64,000 bases of DNA from Aromatoleum petrolei (GTDB lineage: Bacteria > Pseudomonadota > Gammaproteobacteria > Burkholderiales > Rhodocyclaceae), in the NCBI RefSeq assembly GCF_017894385.1, contig NZ_CP059560.1, positions 62,001-126,000 on the forward strand, given 5' to 3'. This document shows positions 34,247-43,682 of the stretch, piece by piece (the stretch's first letter is position 1; every line of letters starts with the position of its first letter). A program made the position numbers and the translations under genes. The notes below the pieces were generated by a model. That model made no database searches. It was not told the origin of the DNA and saw only the letters and a program-made list of their open reading frames with translations.

Positions 34247-37200
34247 ATGAGTCATTTTCTCGACCGCCTGAAATTCTTCGACAAGGTGAAGGACTCCTTC
34301 GCCGGCGGCCACGGCATCGTCACCAACGAGGACCGCAGCTGGGAAGACGCCTACCGCAACCGCTGGCGCCACGACAAGGTCGTGCGCTCGACGCACGGCG
34401 TGAACTGCACGGGCGGCTGTTCGTGGAAGATTTTCGTCAAGAACGGCCTGGTGTCGTTCGAGATGCAGCAGACGGACTACCCGCGCACCCGCGAGGACCT
34501 GCCGAACCATGAGCCGCGCGGCTGCCAGCGTGGCGCGTCGTTCTCGTGGTACCTGTATTCGCCGCACCGCATCAAGCACCCGATGATCCGCGGCCGCCTG
34601 CTCGAGGTGTATCGCGCAGAGCGCAAGAGCGGCAAGGATCCGGTCGAAGCCTGGGCGGCGATCCAGGCCGACAACACCAAGCGCGACAAGTACGTGAAGG
34701 TGCGCGGCCTGGGCGGCTTCGTGCGCACGAACTGGGACGAGGTCAACGAGATCATCGCCGCGGCGAACATCTACACAATCAAGAAGTGGGGCCCGGACCG
34801 CATCTACGGCTTCTCGCCGATTCCCGCGATGTCGATGATCTCCTACGCCGCCGGCGCGCGTTACCTGTCGCTGATCGGCGCGGCCTGCGGTTCGTTCTAC
34901 GACTGGTACTGCGACCTGCCCGCGGCCTCCCCCCAGACCTGGGGCGAGCAGACCGACGTGCCGGAAGCGGCCGACTGGTACAACTCGACCTACCTCATCA
35001 TCACCGGCGCGAACCTGCCGATGACCCGCACGCCGGACGCGCACTTTGCGACCGAAGTCCGCTACAAGGGCGCGAAGATCGTGTCGATGGCGCCGGACTA
35101 CGCGGAGTACGTGAAGTTCGCCGACCTGTGGATGCCGGTCAAGCAGGGCACCGACGCCGCGGCCTTCCTCGCGATGGGGCACGTCGCGCTGAAGGAATAC
35201 TTCATCGAGCGCCAGGAACCCTACTTCATCGAGTACGCGCAGAAGTACACCGACCTGCCGATGCAGGTGATCCTGCGCGCGCACGACGGCGCCTTCGTGC
35301 CCGACCGCAACCTGCGCGCCTCGGACTTCGACGGCAACCTCGGCGAGGCGAACAACCCCGACTGGAAGACGATCGTGTTCGACGCGCGCACGAACGCCTA
35401 TGTCGCGCCGAACGGCTCGGTGGGCTTCCGCTGGGGCGAGGAAGGCAAGTGGAACCTGCTCGCGAAGAACGCCGCGAACCAGCAGGACATCGACGCCGAA
35501 CTGTCGTGCATCGACAAACGCGATGACGTCGCATCGGTCGGCTTCCCGCACTTCCAGCCGGGCGAACCGGGCCTGCTGTACCGCAACGTGCCGGTCCGCA
35601 AGCTCACCCTGGCGTCCGGCGAAACCGTGTTCGTCGCCTCCGTCTTCGACCTGCAGGTCGCACAGTACGGCATCGATCGCGGACTGGGCGGCAAGAACGT
35701 CGCGAAGTCCTACGAGGACGTGACGGTCGCCTACACCCCCGCCTGGGCCTCCAAGGTCACCGGCGTGAAGGCCGCCGACATCGAGCGCACCGGTCGCGAA
35801 TTCGCGCAGAACGCGGCCAAGACGCGCGGCAAGTCCATGATCATCATGGGCGCGGCGATCAACCACTGGTACCACAACGACATGCAGTACCGGTCGATCA
35901 TGAACCTGCTGCACATGTGCGGCTGCGTCGGCCAGAGCGGCGGCGGCTGGGCTCACTACGTCGGCCAGGAGAAGCTGCGTCCGCAGGCCGGCTGGGCGCC
36001 GATCGCGTTCGCGACCGACTGGCAGCGTCCGCCGCGCCACCAGAACTCGACCTCCTACTGGTACTTCCACACAGACCAGTGGCGCTACGAGACCATCGAC
36101 GCCGACGAGCTGCTGCAGCCGGCCGCGAAGGGCAAGTACAAGGGCTACAAGCTCGCCGACTACAACGTCGCCGCGACCCGCATGGGCTGGCTGCCGTCCA
36201 TGCCGCACTTCAACCGCAACCCGCTCGACCTCGTCGCCGAAGCCGAGAAGGCCGGGGCGACCGATGAGGCCGGCGTCGCGAAGTACATCGTCGACGAACT
36301 CAAGTCGGGCAAGCTCGACGTCGCATTCGCCGACCCGGACGCGGAAGAGAACTGGCCGCGCAACCTCTTCGTGTGGCGCGCCAACCTGATCGGCTCGTCC
36401 GCGAAGGGTCACGAGTACTTCCTCAAGCACTTGCTTGGCGCGCAGAACGGCGTGCTGCAGGAAGGCGGCGACGGCAAGGGCACGAAGGAAGTGAAGTGGC
36501 GCGAGGAAGCGCCCGTCGGCAAGCTCGACCTGATGGTGGACATCAACTTCCGCCTCAACTCGACCGGCGCTTACTCCGACATCATCCTGCCGACGGCGAC
36601 GTGGTACGAGAAGAACGACCTCAACACCACCGACATGCACCCCTTCATCCACCCGCTGTCCGAAGCCGTGACGCCGGGCTGGGAGTCGAAGTCGGACTGG
36701 CAGATCTTCCGCACGATCGCGAAGAAGTTCTCCGATCTCGCCGAGAAGCACCTGGGCGTCGCGAAGGACATCGTCGCGCTGCCAATGCAGCACGACTCGC
36801 CGTTCGAGCTGGCGCAGCCGCTCGGCCAGGTGCGCGACTGGAAGAAGGGCGAATGCGAGCCGGTGCCGGGCAAGACCATGCCGCTGCTGAAGGTCGTCGA
36901 GCGCAACTTCGCCGACACCTACAAGAAGTACATCGCGCTCGGCCCGCTGATGACCAAGCTCGGCAACAACGTGAAGGGTCTCGACTGGAACACGGACGCC
37001 GAGTACGAAGAGCTGAAGAAGTGCAACTACACGGTGCAGATCCCCGGCATCTCCTTCGGCATGCCCTCGCTGGAAGAGGACATCTCGGTGTGCGATGCGG
37101 TGATGCGCATGGCCCCCGAGACCAACGGTGAAGTCGCGCACAAGTCGTGGTCGGCCCTGTCGAAGAAGACCGGCATCGACCATCACCACCTGTACGCCGG

Positions 37201-38002
37201 CCGCCACGAGGACAAGATCACCTTCCGCGACATCCAGGCCCAGCCGCGCAAGATTATCACCGCACCGACCTGGTCCGGCATCGAGTCGGAGACCGTGAGC
37301 TACACCGCGGGCTACACCAACATCCACGAGCACATCCCGTTCCGCACGCTCACGGGCCGCGCGCACTTCTACCAGGATCACGAGTGGTTCCTCGACTTCG
37401 GCGAAGGCTTCTGCGCCTATCGTCCGCCGATCGACATGAAGGCCCAGAAGGTGATCCCCGACTCCGTGCGCAAGAAGCCGCACCTGACGCTGTCGTGGAT
37501 CACGCCGCACTCAAAGTGGGGCATCCACTCGTCCTACCAGGACAACCTGCGCATGCTGTCGCTGTTCCGCGGCGGCCCCTACGTGTGGGTCTCGGAGGAC
37601 GACGCGAAGGAGATCGGCCTGCGCGACAACGACTGGGTCGAGGCGATCAACGCCAACGGCGCGACGATGGCCCGTGCGGTGGTTTCGCAGCGGGTGCCGC
37701 GCGGCATGGCGCTGATGTACCACGCACAGGAGAAGACGGTGAACGTCCCCGGCTCGCCCTCCACGGGCAAGCGTGGCGGCATCCTGAACTCGGTGACGCG
37801 CGTGATCGTGAAGCCCACCAACATGGTCGGTGGCTACGCCCAGCTTGCGTACAGTTTCAACTACTACGGCACGGTGGGCTGCCAGCGCGACGAGGTGGTG
37901 GTGCTGCACAAGGTCGCGGATCAGGACATCGACTGGCTGGAGCGGCCGCTGACGCCGGAGCGCGAACAGCAGCGCAACCCGGTCGGCGTCGGGCCCCGCT
38001 AA
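34247..38002 (+). CDS. narG: Respiratory nitrate reductase alpha subunit NarG
   Basis: Catalytic molybdenum subunit reducing nitrate to nitrite at the cytoplasmic face of the membrane. The 1251-residue protein has the FS0 cluster region with a His ligand and Cys (STHGVNCTGGCSWKIF ... EPRGCQRG), a Mo-bis-MGD Asp expected in EQTDVPEAADWYNS, and TGANLPMTRTPDAHF typical of NarG. The conserved ends LLNV-like HEKTVN-region (YHAQEKTVNVPGSP) and YFNYYG-like AYSFNYYGTVGCQRDE are present. No TAT signal of the mature periplasmic type is seen, as expected. It is followed by an unusually large 124-bp gap before narH that contains a hairpin. Confidence 0.97.
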   Translation: MSHFLDRLKFFDKVKDSFAGGHGIVTNEDRSWEDAYRNRWRHDKVVRSTHGVNCTGGCSWKIFVKNGLVSFEMQQTDYPRTREDLPNHEPRGCQRGASFSWYLYSPHRIKHPMIRGRLLEVYRAERKSGKDPVEAWAAIQADNTKRDKYVKVRGLGGFVRTNWDEVNEIIAAANIYTIKKWGPDRIYGFSPIPAMSMISYAAGARYLSLIGAACGSFYDWYCDLPAASPQTWGEQTDVPEAADWYNSTYLIITGANLPMTRTPDAHFATEVRYKGAKIVSMAPDYAEYVKFADLWMPVKQGTDAAAFLAMGHVALKEYFIERQEPYFIEYAQKYTDLPMQVILRAHDGAFVPDRNLRASDFDGNLGEANNPDWKTIVFDARTNAYVAPNGSVGFRWGEEGKWNLLAKNAANQQDIDAELSCIDKRDDVASVGFPHFQPGEPGLLYRNVPVRKLTLASGETVFVASVFDLQVAQYGIDRGLGGKNVAKSYEDVTVAYTPAWASKVTGVKAADIERTGREFAQNAAKTRGKSMIIMGAAINHWYHNDMQYRSIMNLLHMCGCVGQSGGGWAHYVGQEKLRPQAGWAPIAFATDWQRPPRHQNSTSYWYFHTDQWRYETIDADELLQPAAKGKYKGYKLADYNVAATRMGWLPSMPHFNRNPLDLVAEAEKAGATDEAGVAKYIVDELKSGKLDVAFADPDAEENWPRNLFVWRANLIGSSAKGHEYFLKHLLGAQNGVLQEGGDGKGTKEVKWREEAPVGKLDLMVDINFRLNSTGAYSDIILPTATWYEKNDLNTTDMHPFIHPLSEAVTPGWESKSDWQIFRTIAKKFSDLAEKHLGVAKDIVALPMQHDSPFELAQPLGQVRDWKKGECEPVPGKTMPLLKVVERNFADTYKKYIALGPLMTKLGNNVKGLDWNTDAEYEELKKCNYTVQIPGISFGMPSLEEDISVCDAVMRMAPETNGEVAHKSWSALSKKTGIDHHHLYAGRHEDKITFRDIQAQPRKIITAPTWSGIESETVSYTAGYTNIHEHIPFRTLTGRAHFYQDHEWFLDFGEGFCAYRPPIDMKAQKVIPDSVRKKPHLTLSWITPHSKWGIHSSYQDNLRMLSLFRGGPYVWVSEDDAKEIGLRDNDWVEAINANGATMARAVVSQRVPRGMALMYHAQEKTVNVPGSPSTGKRGGILNSVTRVIVKPTNMVGGYAQLAYSFNYYGTVGCQRDEVVVLHKVADQDIDWLERPLTPEREQQRNPVGVGPR

Positions 38003-38052
38003 CGCACACGAAAGGGTACTTCCGCGCGCGGGCAGCTGCGGCAGGACGAGGG

Positions 38053-38072
38053 GAGGCTAACCCCCGAGCCTC
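38053..38072 (+). other. Hairpin in the narG-narH intercistronic gap
   Basis: GAGGCT/AGCCTC with an 8-nt loop, extendable by a wobble pair and a G-C pair to 8 bp. It lies within the 124-bp gap. It may be a processing or mRNA-stability element; no T-tract. Confidence 0.4.
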
Positions 38073-38126
38073 TCGCCCGGCCCGCTCCCGCGCGGCGGGG
38101 TACCGAACAGGACACAGGAGATTCAA

Positions 38127-39677
38127 ATGAAGATTCGCGCGCAATTCGCGATGGTTTTCAACCTCGACAAGTGCATCGGTTGCCACACCTGCTCGGTGAC
38201 CTGCAAGAACGTCTGGTCGAACCGCAAGGGCATCGAGTACGCCTGGTTCAACAACGTCGAGTCCAAGCCCGGCGTCGGCTATCCGAAGAACTGGGAAAAC
38301 CAGGAGAAGTGGAAAGGCGGCTGGGAGAAGGTCAACGGCAAGCTCGAGCTCAAGGCCGGCGGCAAGCTGAAGAAGATCGTGCAGATCTTCGCCAACCCGA
38401 ACATGCCCGAGATCGACGACTACTACGAGCCCTTCACCTACGACTACGCGCGCCTGCACAACGCGCCGCTGTCGGAGGCCGCGCCGACCGCGCGCCCGGT
38501 GTCGCAGATCACCGGCGAGAAGATGGACAAGATCACCTGGGGCCCGAACTGGGAAGACGACCTCGCCGGCGAATTCGCCGCGCGCGCTCAGGACGCCAAC
38601 TTCGCGAACATGCAGAAGGAGATGTACAAGCAGTTCGAGAACACTTTCCACCTCTACCTGCCGCGCATCTGCAACCACTGCATCAACCCCGCCTGCGTCG
38701 CCTCCTGCCCCTCTGGCGCGATGTACAAGCGCGAGGAAGACGGCATCGTGCTCGCCGACCAGGACCGCTGCCGCGGCTGGCGCATGTGCATCTCCGGCTG
38801 CCCGTACAAGAAGGTGTTCTTCAACTGGGAATCGTCCAAGGCCGAGAAGTGCATCGGCTGCTACCCGCGCGTCGAATCGGGCCTGCCGACCGTCTGTTCC
38901 GAGTCCTGCGTCGGCCGCATCCGCTACAACGGCATCATCCTCTATGACGCCGACAAGCTGCTGGACGCCGCCTCGACGGACAACGAGCAGGACCTGTACA
39001 AGGCCCACCTCGACCTCTTCGTCGATCCGTACGACCCCGCGATCATCGCCCAGGCGCTGAAGGACGGCGTGCCGCAGAGCTGGATCGACGCCGCGCAGAA
39101 GTCGCCCATCTACAAGATGGCCGTCGAGTGGAAGATCGCCTTCCCGCTGCACCCCGAGTTCCGCACGCTGCCGATGATCTGGTACGTGCCGCCGCTCTCG
39201 CCCGTGCAGTCGCAGATCGACCAGAAGAAGCTGCCGACCGAAGCCGACGGCGTGATCCCGAAGGCCGAGGCGATGCGTCTGCCGGTGCAGTACCTCGCCA
39301 ACCTGCTCACCGCGGGCAAGACCGAGTACATCACCAACGCGCTCAACCGCCTGCTCGCGATGCGTTCCTACATGCGCTCCGTCAACGTTGACGGCCAACC
39401 GGACCTCGGCCCGCTCAACCGCGCCGGCATCACCGAGCAGAACGCGAAGGACATGTACCGCTACCTCGCGATCGCGAACTACGAGGACCGCTTCGTCGTG
39501 CCGACCGCACACGAGGAGATCCGCCTCGACGACTACCACGGCTTCCAGGGCCAGAACGGCTTCACGTTCGGCGCCGACAACTCCAAGGGTTACGGCACCT
39601 TCGCCCTCTTCCCCGAGCGCCGCACCGAATCGGCCGAACCGCGCGAACCGGCTCCGCTTGCCGGCCCCCGCGACTGA
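38127..39677 (+). CDS. narH: Respiratory nitrate reductase beta subunit NarH
   Basis: Electron-transfer subunit carrying four iron-sulfur clusters between NarI hemes and NarG. Cys motifs are intact: CIGCHTCSVTCKNVW (about residue 16), CNHCINPACVASCP (about 183), the Trp-substituted CRGWRMCISGCP that gives a 3Fe-4S cluster (about 215), and CIGCYPR plus CSESCVGR (about 242-262). Length 516 is normal. The start MKIRAQFAMVFNLDKC follows a CACAGGAGA Shine-Dalgarno. narJ follows after 11 bp. Confidence 0.97.
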   Translation: MKIRAQFAMVFNLDKCIGCHTCSVTCKNVWSNRKGIEYAWFNNVESKPGVGYPKNWENQEKWKGGWEKVNGKLELKAGGKLKKIVQIFANPNMPEIDDYYEPFTYDYARLHNAPLSEAAPTARPVSQITGEKMDKITWGPNWEDDLAGEFAARAQDANFANMQKEMYKQFENTFHLYLPRICNHCINPACVASCPSGAMYKREEDGIVLADQDRCRGWRMCISGCPYKKVFFNWESSKAEKCIGCYPRVESGLPTVCSESCVGRIRYNGIILYDADKLLDAASTDNEQDLYKAHLDLFVDPYDPAIIAQALKDGVPQSWIDAAQKSPIYKMAVEWKIAFPLHPEFRTLPMIWYVPPLSPVQSQIDQKKLPTEADGVIPKAEAMRLPVQYLANLLTAGKTEYITNALNRLLAMRSYMRSVNVDGQPDLGPLNRAGITEQNAKDMYRYLAIANYEDRFVVPTAHEEIRLDDYHGFQGQNGFTFGADNSKGYGTFALFPERRTESAEPREPAPLAGPRD

Positions 39678-39688
39678 AGGAGAGAACG

Positions 39689-40231
39689 ATGAAAATCTTT
39701 CGACTGCTTTCCGCACTGCTCGACTACCCGAGCAACGAATTCCTCGCCGAACTGAGCGAACTCGCCGGTAAGGACGCGTACGCCTTCGTCGAGTCGCTCG
39801 ATGAAGAAAGCGCCCTCAGCGCCGAGGAATACCGTAGCGTCGCCGACTTCATCACGGCGCTGCTCGCCTCCGACCCGCTCGAACTGCAGGGCGCCTACGT
39901 GCAGTGCTTCGACCTCACGGCCGAGCACAGCCTGCACCTGACGCACCACATCTTCGGCGAGGAGAAGACGCGTGGCCCCGCGCTGATCGACCTCGGCGAG
40001 TTCTACCGCAGCTATGGCCTGCAGGCCGACGAGAAGGAACTCCCGGATTACCTGCCGGTGATGCTGGAGTTCTGCTCGACGCTCAGCATCGGTGAAGCCT
40101 GGATCTTCCTCGGCGACGTCGCGAAGGTGCTGAAGGTGCTCGCCGACAACCTGGAAAAGTCCGCCAGCCCCTATGCGCCGCTGGTCCGGATAGTGGAAAA
40201 ACAGGGCAGCCTGACCCGCCTGGCTGCCTGA
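39689..40231 (+). CDS. narJ: Nitrate reductase assembly chaperone NarJ (short form)
   Basis: Cytoplasmic chaperone needed for cofactor insertion into NarG. The TorD-like helical core is clear: FRLLSALLDYPS, DPLELQGAYVQCFDLTAEHSLHLTHHIFGEEKTRGPALIDL and ELPDYLPVMLEF. At 180 residues it is about 55 residues shorter than E. coli NarJ, ending shortly after the core with no C-terminal extension. The reading frame is clean and the stop is followed by a normal narI start after 9 bp, so it looks like a natural short form rather than a frameshift. Confidence 0.92.
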   Translation: MKIFRLLSALLDYPSNEFLAELSELAGKDAYAFVESLDEESALSAEEYRSVADFITALLASDPLELQGAYVQCFDLTAEHSLHLTHHIFGEEKTRGPALIDLGEFYRSYGLQADEKELPDYLPVMLEFCSTLSIGEAWIFLGDVAKVLKVLADNLEKSASPYAPLVRIVEKQGSLTRLAA

Positions 40232-40240
40232 GGAGACGAC

Positions 40241-40948
40241 ATGAACGCACTCAACTTCTTCTTCGGGATTTATCCCTACATCGCGCTGTCGGTGTTCGTG
40301 ATCGGCAGCTGGATCCGCTACGACAACGAGCAATACTCGTGGAAGACGGACTCCTCGCAGCTGCTGTCGAAGAGCAACATGTGGATCGCGAGCAACCTGT
40401 TCCACGTCGGCATCCTGTCGATCTTCGCCGGCCACTTCGCCGGCCTCGTGCTGCCGCACGCGCTGTGGATCGGGCTGGGCGTCTCCGACCTGCAGCACCA
40501 GTGGATCGCCATCGTCGCCGGCAGCGTGTTCGGCACGATGTGCCTGATCGGCGGCGCGATCCTGTGGCTGCGCCGCATGTTCAACCCGCGCGTTCGCGCC
40601 GCCGGCCGCCGCATGGATGCCTTCATCCTGAGCTGGCTGCTGCTGACGCTGGTTGCGGGCCTGTCCACGCTGCCGGTGTCGATCGGCCACGCGAACCACG
40701 GCGATCCCGGCGTGATGCTCGCGCTGTCGGGCTGGGTGCAGAGCGTGCTCACCTTCCAGCCGAAGCCCGAGCTGCTCGCAGCGGTGGAGCCCGTGTTCCG
40801 CTTCCACATGGTGCTCGGAATGACGGTGTTCCTGCTGTTTCCCTTCACTCGTCTCGTGCACATTCTTACCGCGCCGCTAACGTATGTCGGCCGCGCCTAC
40901 CAGATCGTGCGTTCCAAGCGCCGCATCAAGGCAGCCGCATCCGCCTGA
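40241..40948 (+). CDS. narI: Respiratory nitrate reductase gamma subunit NarI (cytochrome b)
   Basis: Membrane diheme b subunit that oxidises quinol. Five helices are predicted over 235 residues. Heme-ligand His candidates are in LFHVGILSIFAGHFAGL and FRFHMVLGMTVFLLFPFTRLVHI. The N-terminal NFFFGIYPYIALSVFVIGSWIRYD is characteristic. A typical GAGGAGACGAC Shine-Dalgarno precedes it. It is the last structural gene of the complex; a bipartite hairpin lies between it and narX. Confidence 0.96.
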   Translation: MNALNFFFGIYPYIALSVFVIGSWIRYDNEQYSWKTDSSQLLSKSNMWIASNLFHVGILSIFAGHFAGLVLPHALWIGLGVSDLQHQWIAIVAGSVFGTMCLIGGAILWLRRMFNPRVRAAGRRMDAFILSWLLLTLVAGLSTLPVSIGHANHGDPGVMLALSGWVQSVLTFQPKPELLAAVEPVFRFHMVLGMTVFLLFPFTRLVHILTAPLTYVGRAYQIVRSKRRIKAAASA

Positions 40949-40950
40949 GG

Positions 40951-40987
40951 CCACCCCGGGGGCAAGAGCCCCCGGCTTGCGGGGTGG
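40951..40987 (+). terminator. Bipartite GC hairpin between narI and narX
   Basis: Inner 8-bp stem CCGGGGGC/GCCCCCGG with an AAGA tetraloop, flanked by outer CCACC/GGTGG complements. There is no T-tract, so it may attenuate rather than stop transcription into narXL. Confidence 0.5.
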
Positions 40988-41033
40988 CGGCAGGCGACGT
41001 AGTCTGCACGTCCCCCCGCCTCATCGAGCGTAC

Positions 41034-42971
41034 ATGCGTCCCCTCGGCAACAGCCTCAGCACCAAAATCACCGGCATCCTGCTGGTATTCTTCCTCGTCG
41101 CACTGACTGCGATCGGCATCACGCTGTTCATGTCCTGGCAACTCCAGGGTGCGGCGGCCGCCATCAACGACGCCGGCAGCCTGCGCATGCGTGCATACCG
41201 CATCGACCAACTGCTGTCGCGCGCCGACATCCGCTCCCTGACCGAGCCGCTGGCGTTCGCGGGAAATCTGCGCCAGGAACTCGACGAGTTCGAGCACGTC
41301 TTCGACGAGCTGCGCAAGGGCAATCCCGAACGCCCCCTCTTCATCCCGCGCGACCGCGGCATCCCCGAAGACGTCGAGCGCATGGCCGCCTACTGGTTCG
41401 GCAACATCCGCCCCGTACTGGATGCCCTCATCACCGAGCCCGAGCCCGGACGGCTCGCCAAGGACCTCCCCGAGTTCGACCGCACGATCAAGACCTTCGT
41501 ATCCAGCATCAACGAGGTCGTGCTGAAGATGGAACAGAGCTACGCGCGCAGCACCGACATCCTGCGGGCATCCCAGGTATCCCTGATCGCGCTGGCGGTG
41601 ATCGGCACCCTGGTCCTGATCCGCTTCTTCTTCGTGCTCGTGATTCGCCCCGTCACCGAACTCCAGACGGGCATCAAGCGGATGGAGCAGGAAGACTTCA
41701 GCGTCCGCGTCCCGGTGCTGGGCAAGGACGAATTCGGCGAACTGTCCGACGGCTTCAATCGCATGGCGGTGCACCTGCAAGAGCTGTACGAAACCCTCGA
41801 GGAACGCGTCGCCGCAAAGACCCGCAGCCTCGAGGAGAAGAACCGCCAGCTCGAGATCCTCTACGATATGGCCGCCTTCCTGCGCCAGCCGCAGGACGTC
41901 GATACTCTGTGCCGCGGCTTCCTCCAACGGGTGCAAAAGATGTTCGGCGCGGCGGCAAGTTCCGCCCGGCTGCTCGACCGGGATTCGCGCGAGCTGTGCA
42001 TGACGGTGCATTCGGGCCTGGACGAAGTGTTCATCGACCGCGAGGCGACGCTCCAGTGCGGCGAATGCGTATGCGGACAGGCGGCGCGGGGCGGGAACTC
42101 GCTCGTCTGCGAACCTGAGCGACCCGACCCGACCTTCGACCTCGGCGCCTGCAAACGCGCCGGCTTCAAACTCGTGTCCGCGACGCCGATCAGTGCGAAT
42201 CAGCTGCCCCTGGGCATCTACAACCTGTATTTCCTCGAGGCACACCCGCTCTCGGAATCCGATCGCCAGTTGCTCGAGACCCTCGGGCAGCAGCTCGGCA
42301 TCGCCATCGAGAACCAGCGCCTGCATGCGAGCGAGCGCGAACTCGCGGTGTCCGAGGAACGCAACCTCCTCGCCCGCGAACTGCACGACTCGATCGCGCA
42401 GGGGCTCGCCTTCATGAACCTGCAGGTGCAGATGCTTGAGGACGCCCTGCGCCACGAGGACCTGAACCAGGCCCAGGGCACGCTCGCGATGCTGCGCCAA
42501 GGCGTGCAGGAGAGCTACGACGACGTGCGCGAGTTGCTCGTGCACTTCCGCACCCGCGTCGCGAAGCAGGATCTCGCCGGTGCGATAGGCGCCGCACTGC
42601 GCCGGCTCGCCGACCAGAGCGGGATTGCAACCGAGCTCGAACTGGAAGGCGGTGGCGCGCCGCTCGACGCAGAGGTCGAAACGCAGGCCCTGTACATCGT
42701 GCAGGAAGCGCTGTCCAACGTACGCAAGCACGCCCAGGCCAAGTCGGTGCACGTGTCCCTTCACCGCGGCGTGCATGGACTCACCCTCGTCGTGCGCGAC
42801 GACGGCGTAGGTTTCGACGACGACGCTCGCGACAAGGAAGGACACATCGGCCTACAGGTGATGCGCGAACGTGCACTGCGCATCGGCGGGAACTTCTCGC
42901 TAAACTCTGCAACCGGCCGCGGCACCGAAGTGCGCCTCGAACTCCCCCGCATCAACCAGGAACCGAACTGA
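41034..42971 (+). CDS. narX: Nitrate/nitrite sensor histidine kinase NarX
   Basis: Senses nitrate or nitrite in the periplasm and phosphorylates NarL. TM1 is at about residues 12-34, followed by the P-box nitrate-binding motif AINDAGSLRMRAYRIDQL (about 43-60). TM2 is near 180-205, then HAMP. The central region has a Cys-rich patch (LQCGECVCGQ, LVCEPERPD, LGACKRAGF; about 341-380). The HisKA_3 His is in ARELHDSIAQGLAF (about 452) and the ATPase has DDGVGFDD. The start MRPLGNSLSTKI is chosen over longer in-frame options that cross the hairpin. The stop overlaps the narL ATG. Confidence 0.94.
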   Translation: MRPLGNSLSTKITGILLVFFLVALTAIGITLFMSWQLQGAAAAINDAGSLRMRAYRIDQLLSRADIRSLTEPLAFAGNLRQELDEFEHVFDELRKGNPERPLFIPRDRGIPEDVERMAAYWFGNIRPVLDALITEPEPGRLAKDLPEFDRTIKTFVSSINEVVLKMEQSYARSTDILRASQVSLIALAVIGTLVLIRFFFVLVIRPVTELQTGIKRMEQEDFSVRVPVLGKDEFGELSDGFNRMAVHLQELYETLEERVAAKTRSLEEKNRQLEILYDMAAFLRQPQDVDTLCRGFLQRVQKMFGAAASSARLLDRDSRELCMTVHSGLDEVFIDREATLQCGECVCGQAARGGNSLVCEPERPDPTFDLGACKRAGFKLVSATPISANQLPLGIYNLYFLEAHPLSESDRQLLETLGQQLGIAIENQRLHASERELAVSEERNLLARELHDSIAQGLAFMNLQVQMLEDALRHEDLNQAQGTLAMLRQGVQESYDDVRELLVHFRTRVAKQDLAGAIGAALRRLADQSGIATELELEGGGAPLDAEVETQALYIVQEALSNVRKHAQAKSVHVSLHRGVHGLTLVVRDDGVGFDDDARDKEGHIGLQVMRERALRIGGNFSLNSATGRGTEVRLELPRINQEPN

Positions 42972-43660
42972 TGTCCGCCCCGATCCGAGTGCTCCTCGTC
43001 GACGATCACGCCCTGTTCCGCAGCGGCATCAAATCCCTGCTGCAGCGCCACCCCGAGTTCGAGATCGTCGGCGAGGCCGGTGACGGCATGGAAGGCGTCA
43101 AGCGCGCCGCGCAGCTGCTTCCCGACGTCGTGCTGCTCGACCTCCACATGCCCGGCCTCTCGGGCCGCGACGCCGCCGCGATGATGGCTGAGGAGGCGCC
43201 GCAGTCGCACGTGCTGATGCTGACCGTCTCCGAGGACGCCGAAGATCTCATCGAGACCCTGCGCGCCGGCGCCTGCGGGTACCTGCTGAAGAACATCGAG
43301 GCCGATACCCTGACCGCCGCGATCACCAAGGCGGCGGCGGGCGAATCGGTGATCTCGCCGCAGATGATGGGCAAGCTCGTGCAGGGCGTGCGCGGCGCAC
43401 CGCCCAAGGCCGTCTCCGAAGTCGCGGCGCCGGCGGTGGTCGCATCGGAACTGAACAAACTTTCACCGCGCGAGCGGGAAATCCTGGTGCTCGTGGCGCG
43501 CGGCCAGAGCAACAAGGAAATTGCGCGCACGCTCGATCTGGCCGAGAGCACGGTCAAGATTCACGTCCAAAACGTCCTTCGCAAACTCGGCCTCACCAGC
43601 CGCGTGCAGGCAGCCGTATTTGCGGTCGAACAAGGAATCGTGCAGGATCCCCGCTCCTGA
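42971..43660 (+). CDS. narL: Nitrate/nitrite response regulator NarL (LuxR/FixJ class)
   Basis: DNA-binding partner of NarX. The receiver has Asp57 in VVLLDLHMPGLSG; the C-terminal LuxR-type helix-turn-helix reads LSPREREILVLVARGQSNKEIARTLDLAESTVKIHVQNVLRKLGL. At 229 residues the length is normal. Its start codon overlaps the narX stop (TGATG), so they are translationally coupled. It probably controls nar and possibly nos expression with nitrate, but NarL heptamer pairs were not convincingly found upstream of narK1. Confidence 0.95.
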   Translation: MSAPIRVLLVDDHALFRSGIKSLLQRHPEFEIVGEAGDGMEGVKRAAQLLPDVVLLDLHMPGLSGRDAAAMMAEEAPQSHVLMLTVSEDAEDLIETLRAGACGYLLKNIEADTLTAAITKAAAGESVISPQMMGKLVQGVRGAPPKAVSEVAAPAVVASELNKLSPREREILVLVARGQSNKEIARTLDLAESTVKIHVQNVLRKLGLTSRVQAAVFAVEQGIVQDPRS

Positions 43661-43682
43661 AGGCCGGCCGAGGGAGGCCCGC

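Noticed and set aside
34232..37510. A 1092-codon open frame on the minus strand across narG
   Set aside because: It is antisense to narG, composed of repetitive Arg/Val/Glu-rich sequence with no domains, a known effect of high-GC codon use.
43521..43682. Longer start of the Yip1-like gene inside narL
   Set aside because: It would overlap 140 bp of narL coding sequence; a TTG with GAGGGAGG upstream at 43683 or ATG at 43719 is more plausible.
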